64,000 nucleotides of DNA from NCBI GenBank assembly GCA_013398175.1, contig VZRZ01003109.1, positions 151,417 to 215,416 on the forward strand, given 5' to 3'. Below the pieces are notes generated by a model that saw only the letters and a program-made list of their open reading frames with translations, searched no databases and was not told where the DNA came from. The stretch comes from Climacteris rufus. Lineage: Eukaryota; Chordata; Aves; Passeriformes; Climacteridae. Positions 24,901 to 36,900 of the stretch are shown piece by piece. Positions within the stretch are counted from its first letter, which is position 1, and every line of letters starts with the position of its first letter. The position numbers were made by a program, and so were the translations under genes.

Positions 24901-27900
24901 TGTCCAAAAGCAAAGGCAAATCCTTTTTTGTGTTTTGGGGAGAAGGGGCAGAGGGAGGTGCCTGGCCAGCAAAAGGCTATTGTGGCTGTGCTGTGAGCAG
25001 AGCAGCTGGTCACACCTGTGGTTAGTCCAGCTCTTGCCACTGTAAGATGGTTAAGCCAGGCCTTCAAACACTTGGTTCCTTAACTTGGGGAGAAATTGAA
25101 ATCCCAGGCTCCTAAATCTGTGGTGTGGCTGCTGCTGGTTATCTTTGTCTCCTGTCAGCAAGAATTTGTTCATTCATCCACCTGAGAGCAGGACACTGGT
25201 AACTACTGATGAGTGAATCACAAGGGTGGTTGGGACAGGCGTTAAAAAGCTTTTTGCCACATGGGGATCTGGCTCCAATGCTTGTCCAGTGGTAGCCCCT
25301 AGGCCTCCTTCTGACCCAGATCTCTTTATTCAGGGGATCCATTCTGGGTTTTCTCCTTCATAATTGCCTGTCTGGCTCCATGACCAACACCCTCTTTCTT
25401 AAAGGGAGCATTTTGTCTGAAAGCCAGGGCAATGGTGTCTTCTGTGGTGAATTATTTTGTAGCTGTGTTTGAGAGCTTTTCCCACATGGAACCTCCTTTG
25501 CAGAAGAGAAGCACAGAGTCATTTAAGTGGTTCTAGAAAGGAGAAGAATTTAGGAATTTCATGCTCAAAAATAACTTTATTAAAGCTGATTTGTCTGTCA
25601 GTTCTAGAATCCCCCAATTCATGCTAGACTGATTTAATTGCTTAAGTTTTGATGCCAGCATTCATGCAACATGTACCCACTGTTTAAATAATCAGTAGGA
25701 GCCCATGCTAGATACACTGATGTATGTTAGCTTATAGCAGTGCAATTTGGCTTCAATTTTATGTTTTGGCATTTAGATAATTTTTATTCTAAAAATGTTT
25801 TCTAGAAAGCTAATGCTGCTTAGGAACTCAATGAGTGCAGGAACTTACCTTTTGCCCTGGCACTCTGCTGGCACTTTGTCTTGTAGGATAGAGTATTGCT
25901 TAGCATCTCTGAGGTTTATTTTCTGTCTCTCTGACACATCTTGTCTTTTTTTAGTCTTTATTTTTACTTTTCTGGGGTGGAAAAGCAAGACACATCTGCT
26001 GTCTTCTAACAGAGAACAACGAGGCCACTGCAGAACTGTAGGAGATATTTTTTCTTCAGTTAGGAAAGAGGTCATGGACTTCTGCTGTTGTCTTAAATAC
26101 TTGTCTGTGTATCTGTGTGTGTGGTGTTTAAATGTAAATATGTGAAGAAGAATATCTGACTCCCTCAAATCTACTAAATCCAACGAAAATGACATTTGGT
26201 CACAGCATGTTTTATTGTATTAGACCATATAGCTCAGAAAGAGCTGTGGTCACTGGGATTTTAGGGCTGTAATCAGGTTTATTTATCCAAGGCAAGATGT
26301 TTGCCTGCATGAGCAGACTTTCAAACAGAACCTATGTCTGGTTTACTGGTATTTGTAGGTTTACAAAGCAATCTCTCTTAATTAAGCAAAGCCTCCCACA
26401 ATGTGTGTGTATTTTGTATCTGTAGATCTGTCAATTGAGGAGACTGATCTTAAACATTCTTATTATTTTCCTCTTTCCCTTCCTGCCTTAGGAAGTAATG
26501 TAACTGTGAAGTTACACTGTGAAGTACACTGTGTAGTATCTCCACAGTGGCTGTAGTCTCATTGCTTCAGGAGTATTTCCTCTGGGGGTGGACAGTGCAG
26601 GGATGGGGCACACAGGGTCAGCTCTTGGGTTACAGTTCTGTTCATGCACTGCTTGCAATGCAGTTATTGTACAGGAAAAATAAAACAAAAAGCCAAGAAA
26701 CAAGTTCAGATTGCCATTATACTTGAGTATTTCCATCTTCAATTATTCTAATTCTAATTGACATTTTTAATTAGATTGGAAGCAAAACTCCATTGGATAT
26801 AGTGAGTAAATGAAAAGTGATTGCATGTTGTGTATTTTTATTTAAACTTCTTAGTATTTTGCAAATCCTTGTATTCACTCTGGTAAAGCCTGAGGAAGAA
26901 GAATCACAACTCTTAACCAGCATGCCCTGTACTTCAAGCAATTGCATGTGTGCTTCTTCTGCTTCCGTTGGATTTCCTTCTTCCTGCTGCTTGCAGGCTC
27001 CAGCTTTGCTCAAGTCTGTTGCTTCTCCTCAGTCAGCCTTGGGAGCTGTGAGGCCAGTGCACGTAGCTGGCTGGCATGACACTTCACTGGATGTTAAAGT
27101 AACTTTGGCAATGAGAAATGGAACCAGCACTTGTCTGTTTTCTGGAAGTTTGTGCCCAATTTTAAAGTGTTTTGGAGAAGAAATGTAAATTACATGGCTT
27201 CAAGCAAGCCTGAATTTAAAAAGCACTTGTGTGTATTTCAGGGTAGAGGCTCAAATGAGAGGAGAGTAGCAAAACTAACATTGAAATGCACAATTTAAAA
27301 ATTGATTGTCACTGTATTTCACCAGTCCTCAAGTTTTCTATCTAAAGGGAAATTTTTTAAAGCTAATAATTTCTCTAAGTATAAGCCTTCCTATATCTTT
27401 TGCACAACTGTATGAGATTTGCAAAGTTTCACTGGCTTAGAAGGTCCTTAAAGTAAAGTATGAGGCTTTACAGAACCTCTGAGGTATAACTTCTGGCCAG
27501 AAAGAAAGATGATATCTGTGATTTGAGTGTGAAAGTCTCAGGTTCAAATCTCTGCTCTGACTGATACAGGAATTGGACTTCTACATCCCAAAAGTAACCA
27601 GTACATTATGTTGGCTGGTACTGGGGGTGATCTCTCACTCTCATTTGGAGCTGTCTGGCATCATATAAATATTCACTGGGTGAGACTCTCCTTTCTCTAT
27701 GACCCACTGTGTATGGAACTCATATGGCTTAATATGAAACGATTTTGTATGGAGTAGAAGAGCTCCAACAGGAGGTCAGTGCCCCAGGTGAGAACAGCCA
27801 GTGGCCTGGAGGTCTGCTTGAGTTTTCAGATTTAGATATGTTTAAAGACTTGAACAATGTTCTCCTACATGCCAGGTAAGTGTCCTGTTTTGCATGGTGG

Positions 27901-30900
27901 TGACTGTTCTGGTGGGTATTGGATACTTAAACTTTGTACTGGAAAAGTTGCATGGAACTACTAATACATTTCTTCAGGCTCAGTCTGCCTAAGCTCTTGT
28001 GAAACTATTTCTTGTTTACATTAAGTTCACCCATAATCTATGCATGTGAGTGAAATTCATGTTAATACTGATTAATCTGATTTTTAAAGCCTGATCTTAG
28101 GAAAACATCAGCCACTGGGTTCAGGAGGCATATTGGTTTTAACCTGACCAAATTAAAATAATTTGATCATTTGTATTTATGAATATGGAGAGAGCTTACA
28201 GGATTGCCTGTTCCCCGATGTTATGTTTGTACCACTTCACCTTTGAATTATTCAATCAGGAATAATTCTGAGATTTTAAAATGTGCTTCCCTGACATAGA
28301 GTGGTACAGAGGTTAATTTTATTGCTCTTTTCTATATCATCAGAAACAACTAATGAGGGTTTTCAATCTTGTGCTGGCTACTTGCTGGAAAAGCCTTTAT
28401 TTAAAAGAAGCTGCTAGTGGTATGTTTTCACCAAGCAGAGACATTTATCTGTTGCAATTTATCAGGAAAGATGAGATGCAAAGTGACACCCAGCTGATAT
28501 ATTTGTATTCAGTTCTGAAACTGACACTGAAAATCATGACTAATTGCCACTTCTGAATGACCTTGTAAATGATCAGCAGCATCACTACATAATTATTGCA
28601 GAAGAGCAGTGTTCAACTGTTTCTTTTGTCTTAATTGCCTGTTGATCATCTCTTCATATGTGTGAACATTTCTGAACAGTTAGATTAATAATCTGTCAGA
28701 GTAAAGGTCATTTTTAGAATATACACATTTAATTTAATGTTTTTCCATTTTACAATTAGCAGTACCAACACCAAACTACAGAAGTTCACCAGCTGTACTG
28801 GCAGTGTGTGCATTGGAACTAAAATAGTAAAACTCTCAAAGAAAAGTCCCTTTAACTTCAGTGCCAGTTACAGCTCAAAGCTTGGCCATAGCTATCAGGA
28901 GTGCACTTAAATGGCTGTGCCTGGAGGTGCCTGTGCAGCAGGGCTTGGACAGGATCACATTCTGTTCTCTTTTAGGCTTTGAGATAGTGCCCATCATTTC
29001 AGTGTCTATGGTTTGAAGTTTCTTTTGAATCTTCCTTTTAAAAGTGTAGCTTAAACCTTTTATGCATGATGAAGGTACTATCTTTTTCTGCCTAATGGTA
29101 ATTCTAAATTACTGACATGCTCCATGAAGTTTGTTTTTTTAAACCAGAGCTGAATTTTAGACTATATTATAGTTTATAAGGACAATCATATGAAGTGTCC
29201 TGACTCATTAACTGGCATATCTGAACCCCCCGAAAATGAAGGGGGGGAACCCACACCAAATTGTGCTGTATAGTCATTTATTATCACCACAGAATAAAAT
29301 CAGGTAGTGAGTCCTCTTATGCCTGTAAATACCCTCATTGCACAAATAAAATGGTGAGAACTGTAGAAGTTATTGATCTTTGTGTTGAACTGGGGAAGAG
29401 AAGATAGTTTATAGCAGCAACTTTGTAGTGCTGTTAGTTTCTAAGAATAGAACTGAATAATTGACGTGTTTTATCTTATTTAGTCTGCATCTCCCTCCCT
29501 CATTCCTGTTTGAGTCTTTTGTGAAGTCTAAGAAGACTTTACAAAAGAGTTACAGTATTAAATAGTGCTGAAGTGAAGGGTTTGTGCTGGGAATTCCCAA
29601 GAGGCAGAAAGAGAGTAAGGGTATCCTTGCCTTCAAAAAGGTTCTAACCTCAGCACAGGACTCATCCATGTCACATGCAGTGTCTTTGCACAGTTTTGAC
29701 ATCTGCCTAAAATCTGCAGCAGTTGATACAGGGAATTGCAATGGGCTACAAGACACAATTTCAAAATCACAAAAAATAAGAAATGCAGTATGCTGGGACA
29801 TTGTCCAGTCAGCCACCAGTACCCATAAGCTGTAATTTGTGCTCATTTGTTCCTCTTCAGTGAAATGCAGCTTCCCAGGCAGGTATGGATCACAGCACAG
29901 CCGACACGCCGGGATTGCTGTGTGAGCTCTGTGGGACTTTAGCTTCTTTGGCTGCCAGGGCAAAGGATTCTGAGTGATAAATCCACCTGTTTTAAAACAG
30001 ATGCAACTATGGATAGCTTTTTCCAAGTATAATGGAACCCGAGTCCCCCAAGGACACACTGTTTTATGTATTCTTATAACAAGTATATGTAATTTCCTAT
30101 GAATGCATCCATAGAACCATAGAAACACTGGTGAAACTGGAGAATTTTCTGGTAATTTGGACCTAGTACTTTTTATCTCTTTGTACATGTTTATCCATTA
30201 AGTGACTTAATTGTTAGAAAGTGGTGATTGACAAGGAATACCAGTAAAATTATTAGTGCTTTGTCTTTAATCTTCCTCTTCTTGTTCTCCTTTGTAATTT
30301 CTCCTCTTGCATGGTATGGCTCTGAGAGCTACCAGGTTTGCCATCAAATTCTTGTTTACACTTGACTTTATGATGGAGACATTCAGCCTTATGACTAATA
30401 AACTCATTAAGCCTAGTCTGCACCAGCCTAAGCTGCTTTGACTCTAAGCCATGGAGATGCCTTTTGTGAGGGGCTCTTCAATCCCACAATTTGTGCCTTT
30501 AAAGCCTTAATTTTGTCAATTTTCTGTGTGGTTTTTCTCATCTATTCAAAAGGCAATTATCTGCCTTCTTCTGGGAGACTTTTGGAGCCTTCTGACAGGT
30601 GAAGGGAAGTATTTTGTTGTTACAATTTTGATCCTGGAATTTCAACAGATGATAATAAATGTAATTAAAAGTGATTAAATTAGTCTGCTGTGCTGGCCCC
30701 ATGGACACAGAGTAAAGGGCAGTATTAGCTAGGCTGGGGAACAGGCTTAGTGCTTGGGTTTGTTTGGTGGAATTTTTTAGTTTGTTTACTCACTAGAGAA
30801 AATCAGATGCATTCATGTGTTCTGAGGTTGCTACTGCTTCATCCTGTTTATAGCTCTCTTATATAAGAGATGAACAGTATTTGAACTGGGGGTGGTTCCA

Positions 30901-33900
30901 CATGGCAACACCAAATGCGTTTCTTAACTCTGCCCCAAACCTACCAAGAAACTGGTGGCAGTCTTGATTTTTTTTTTCCTTCTTCCCCTTAGCTGTAGGG
31001 AGATGTTAAAATTTGCATTACCTGTTAATACACACACCCACTTGCTTATGACTGGTATTTTTATCAATGCAGTCTTGACATATTGCTAGGCACAAAATAT
31101 ACAAATATTACTGCTTAATTTTCTAGCTTTTCCATAGGATTCAGGTTACTGTCCTTGTTTAATAAGACATTTGTGACACTTGATTCATTAGTAATGCTAA
31201 CTTGTATTTCAGTTTCACTTTTGGATAAATTTATCATTGGTACAGGTCTGTTGCAGACTAAGTTGTTGCACCAAAAATTCGGGCCTACATCAGCATGTAG
31301 GAATGTGCCATCATCTTGCAAGCCCTTTGTAGGCTTTCATGGTTTCTTTGGAGAATTTTTCATGTTGGTGTAGCCTAGAATTGTCAAGATTGTCACAAAA
31401 ACTTACTTCCTTTCCTCTTTTTCAGTCTTTTCATTAATTTTTTACTCTGTAATAAAAAAAAAACAAAACCCAAACCGACCAACCAAACGGAAAACCTCAA
31501 AAAAGACCTAAAAATTGACTTGCAGCCTTAGAAATGTTACAAGTCAGTTGCCTGTCATGCTTTTCTTTCTTTCATAAAGTCTCCCATTGCTGATTTTCTG
31601 TAAAATGCTACTTTCCAGTCCCAAAGGCTTTTGGAGACTAACTCTTGAGTAATTATTAAGCAAAAGGCCGTGCACATGGGCAATGCTACTCAACAAATGT
31701 TGAATTGCCAGTAGTGTTGTTGACACTGTGTACTATTTTCTTTGCAGCCTCAGCTGGATAAGTTGTCAGGGTTCATGTGCTATTGTGGAGTGGTGCTAGT
31801 CCATAGCTCCTCCTTTTAGATGGATGAGAATGCCCTTGGTTTTAAGACTTGGAATGCTTTAGGATCCCTTGAAATTAAGAGGATCACACAAAATTGTGAT
31901 GCATGTCACTAGATGTTTGCAAGAGTTCAGGGAGGTGTTGTGTTTTGGAAGACAGACATTATAGGAGCAGATTGTTCTTTGATAAATTATAAAATTCACT
32001 GAATGATTCACAGCTCAGTTATAATTATTCCCAGTGCTAATTATATGTCAGAATTCTCCAAAACACTGTATCAGACATGGCTTGCATACGCTGTGTAATC
32101 ACAAAACTGAGCTTTCTCCAGTGTAAATTTACCAAGGGCTCTATTCCACAAATCCAGTCTTTTGAGAGCTCCTTTTTCACCCAAGCAGGCCCTAGGATTT
32201 CCTGGAGATTAATTAATCAGGGTGAGGATGTTAATGACAAGTTTTTAAACTAGTTTTATAGCTTTACCCTGTGCAGAAAAGCTTGACAATACTTTGCAAT
32301 CCTTCAATACACACTGTGGCCAAAATATATCTTTGCTGATTTATAGATTTATAGTCCATGAGAATTTATGCTGTCTCATGTAAAAATGTTTTTTTTTTTT
32401 CCTCCTTCCCAGCTTCTGGAAAAAACGAACAATATGTTTGAGGAATCTGATTCTGCAGCTACAAAAAGTCCTTTGCATTTAGCTGTAAGTATGAGACATG
32501 TAAAGCGTTTGATCAGTATCTCATAGACTAATTCCTTAATCTGTGTCTTTGAAGGAAATTTAACCATAGGCTTGTTTTGAAAAAGGTGGGAAGGGATGTA
32601 GGCTTAGATGTAACAAAGCCAGGTTCTGGGCTGAAATTGTTAATTAAGTTTTGGCAGTTGAAGCTCTTGGTTCTTACTGACTCTAAAACTTGAGTAAGAA
32701 GATGACAGAGACACTGAAGTGAAATTAAATGGAAATTCACACTTTTATTTAGAACTTGTTTATAAATATGGGGCTAGAGTTTGAGCCTATAGCTTTGATC
32801 ATGGAATGGGACACTCTGATGTTCTCGTGGAGATGTGCAGTGGTATACTGATGTGTCTGGTACACAGCAGGGCCTGGGAAAGCTGTTTTTAAACCCCAGC
32901 AGTGCCTTGTGTGAATGCTATGGAAACTGTGATATCACAGTGGGATCCAGTACGTGTGGCTTCAGAGATAACAACAGCTCCCCTGCCCAAAGAGTTCAAG
33001 ATTCATGACCTCTCTTCCCAGTTTTCTTGAGCAGAATCACAGAATAGTTGAGGTTGACATTGACCTCTGGAGATCAAGTCCCACCTCTGTGGTAAAAGCA
33101 GAATCAACTAGAGCAGATTTTCTCAGGGCTGTGACCCATCACATTTTGAATATCTCCAGGCATAGAGAGTTCACAGCTTCAACTCTGATAATACTGGTTG
33201 TACATTCCTGTATAAACAAAAAGGATGCTCTCTGTGAGTCTGACAGTAAAGAGAGGAGGGCAGTCCCTAAAAAGCTGAACAAAATGTTTCCAGGTTCTCA
33301 GGCTGTCCACTGGGTTTTTGCAGTGCCACCAGCATGTGTGCTGTTGGCCCCAGTGTGGTTGTACGTCTGGAAGTGCATCTACTTGTCCACTGTAGTTGTT
33401 CTACCAAATGATCCTGCTGGCAGGAAATTCTCCATGAAGCATCAGTTATAAACAGCAGGTCAAGTCTGTGTTTGTATTTGCACAAAAATCTGGTATAAGA
33501 ATTGCTTTTCTTTAGCTGGAAACCAGCACGTGTTGAATTTAGCACCAGTTAGGTGACAATCTATGCAACCTCTGACCAGTATCTCTCTAGTGAATCTAGT
33601 TTTTAAAGCAAATGTTTCCCTGCCAGATACTGTAGCATGTCAAAAATGAATTGTTGATTGACCTGTGCTGACCTGGCAAATTATTGCCTGAAATTTCCTC
33701 CTTTTGGGTTGTATTAGAAAGTTAGAGCAAATCAAGAATCGTAATTTCGTTTCCTAAACACTAGGAATTTTTAAATTTCTTGGCTACAGTGTAATTTGGC
33801 AAAATTCTTTTGAGTTGAAGAGAGAGTCATAAGGAATCAAGAAAACTGATTTGTGTTGTGTTTAGGTCCAGGGATGGATTTTGTTCACAACTGATGTGAA

Positions 33901-36900
33901 AGGTCTTTGAATGACAGGAGTTGTGTTCTTTACATGCCACATTTAATACTTCTAGGCCTATAATGGTCATCATCAAGCCTTGGAGGTACTTCTCCAGTCT
34001 CTGGTAGATCTGGATATTAAGGATGAGAAGGGACGCACTGCTCTGGACTTGGCTGCGTTTAAAGGACACGCAGAGTGTGTGGAAGCTCTCATCAGCCAGG
34101 GTGCTTCTGTCGCTGTAAAGGACAATGTCACCAAAAGGACCCCCCTGCATGCCTCAGGTGAGTGTGATCTTATGTGCACTTGTGGTCTACATCCCACCAC
34201 ACAGAAGCAGTTGCCTTTACCTACCCACTGTTGCTATGCACATTTCTTCTAACAGGAAGAACATTCTCACATGTACTGAGGAGTGATACTTGTTTGCTGA
34301 GGTCCTACGTTTAAACCCTTTATCTTCCATTTCAATCATCTTTTTTTATCTGTCCCTGTGGTTCAGTCCTCCCTCACAGGGAATCCTGTCTTTTTCCACA
34401 CCACTACCACTCTCCCTTTACCTGCTTATCTCTACCTTACCCCTCTGTTACTGCCTGTTCTTTAGGAGGTGCAATGTTTCCCTCATGGCACCTTCTCTTA
34501 CTGGTTCCTCAGCTGAAGAATCAGAGGAAGAGGGAACACTTGCCTCATCACTTCTCCTTTGAAAGAAAGGTTGAAAAATACATGTAGGCTCTGATTGGTG
34601 ATGAAATTATGCTGGTGTTCAAAACTTATAAGCATTTGCAGTGGCAGCACTACAGAAATTCACCCCCACCCCACCCTTCTGAACTCCTCCTGAGCCAGCC
34701 TGTGAACTTGCACTTGCTGGGAGCCTGCTCCATTCCTCATGTGTGGGGTGTTAATTATGTAACATGCATAATTAGCTGGGAAATGTAGACTTTGCCATTA
34801 ATTTGAAGGTTATTTTTGATATGTACCTGGCAGGTAAATATGCAGAGGTGCCAAAGGGAACGTGTCTCCTCTGCTGTTCAAGCAGGGACTCTCTACAGGA
34901 TAGCAGTGGCCTCTAGTGGAAGAAAAATTAATACCACATGGATAATTAATTCAGGACTAAACTTAATTCTCTTTCTGTTTTTCTTTTCGTCTTGCCTAGA
35001 TTAAAATGCATATATATTCTCTAGTATCAGTTTATTCACTGTGTGTGATCATCTAAGTGCAACTTAGAAACATGAAGTCAAATAGACTGTTACCAATTTT
35101 GTCTGCAATTCTGAAGGAAAAGCTTGTCATAGATCCCAACTGCATACCAAAAATGCTTCCTGTCCTCTTAAATTTTGCATCAGAACCAAGCGCATTTCTC
35201 CCCATGATAAATACTGATGGTTTAATTAATGGTAATAAATATTAGTGCTGCCACAAAACTGAGCTGTGTCGGTCAAGAGCTTTCTTGTAGTTAATGCAAA
35301 CATCTTGGGATCTGATGTGAATAAGGTGTGACTTTGGTATGTCATCTCTAGAGCAATGATTTGCATTTATTTTAAAATGTGGTTATAGTGACATAAGTTT
35401 CTAGTTGTCACAACTGAACTGTAAACGTTCTTCAGTACTGAGAGAAGTAAATGGTAACAAAGCCATACTTTTGTCAGCAGCTTTGGCTTAAAATATGGAT
35501 CTGTTGAGTAGAATTGTGTAAGTTTGTTGAATAGAAGGTGTTATTTTAATACACACCTTCATATAAATTCAGATTGTGGTTCCCCCCATTTTAATTTCTT
35601 CTTTAAATCACCTCCATCACTGTAGTATTGAGTGCCTTCCATGTAAAACCAGTAGGAAGATTCACTGTAGATTTTTCTAGTCTGTCGTGCTTTTTGCTTC
35701 TCAGAGTAAAAAACATTTCCAGGCATACGAGTAAATTGTTCTTTACATATGCATTGAAGCAAAGTAAAGTCAGATGTGTATTAAAAACCAACCAAACACA
35801 ACACACACACACACAAAACTCAACCAAGAAAAAAGGCAAAAATATCCTACACCCAGAAATGAGGCACAGAAGAGAACATGTACCTTAAGCAGAAGGGAAA
35901 ATACTGCACAGAGAGGTTGAATATTTGAACTCTTAGTAAAGGAAATTCGTCCCTGTCACGGATTTGAAGACTTTCAAATATGAGTTAAGTGCAGTTTGGG
36001 TAAATATCCATTAAGACAACATTTAGAATCTTCCACTCAAGAGCTATGAGGAGTTCTGTGGAAATTAGCTCTGGAGTAAAGCTTGTGCCACCACCTGCTC
36101 TGGAAAGGGCCTTGCCCATGCCGATTTCCATGATGCCGTTCCCTGAGGAAGCGCTGCGGTGAGGAGTTTCCTACGGCTGCTGCCGCCTGCTGGGAGCTCT
36201 GCCCGGAGCTCTGCACGTTCAGTGTGGGCACTGCGAGGGTAGGAGGCCAAGTGCAGTATCTTGAGAAAGCAAACAGTTCTTGCTGAATTAGTCCCTTGGG
36301 TGACAGGGTGTATTTGCACACACAAAAGTGAATACTTGCACATGCAATACTGTGTCCTGGGAAGGAACAAGAAGGCGTTTGTGCCCATCCCCATTTGTTT
36401 GCCCTCATTCCTTCTAATTACACCAGCACAGCTGCTGAACACAGAGCTGAGGAGGCCTGAGGTGGTGGATTCGTTGACAGGATTCTGCAGATTTGTGTCA
36501 GTAAAGGGATTTGTGACTTCAGCAGAGAACTCACCTAATGAAGTGTTTCTTTTTTCTGTCTGTCCCTATGGGGGAATAGACTTTCTCTGACCTCATAACA
36601 TGGAGAATTTCCTTCACCTAAATTATATGTTCCCTGTATAATTTTATTACCACCAGCCTCTCCTCTGGCTGGCCTGGGGAATCCATTGCAAATGTTCCCC
36701 GAGTGTTCATGTTGTAGCTCTCTTGGCAAAACTGCCATTCCCTGCAGGGTCTGTAACGCTTAGCAATCACTGGATCAGCTCCTAGGAGTTTCTGGGAGTA
36801 TCTGTTCTAAAACTCATTTACCAAAATCGTTTTCACACGTCTTTGTGAACAAGTTATGATTTCTTTTCCTCCTGCTGGGAGAAAGAACAGATCTTTTCTT

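Noticed and set aside
33005..33451. A 148-codon + strand open frame
   Set aside because: Its first half lies in a CR1 fragment in antisense orientation, no family matches the rest, and no splice link to ANKRD44 fits the phase or the protein.
36037..36442. Two overlapping minus-strand frames of 123-125 codons
   Set aside because: They reflect the low stop-codon density of the CpG-rich patch. No domain is recognisable in either frame.
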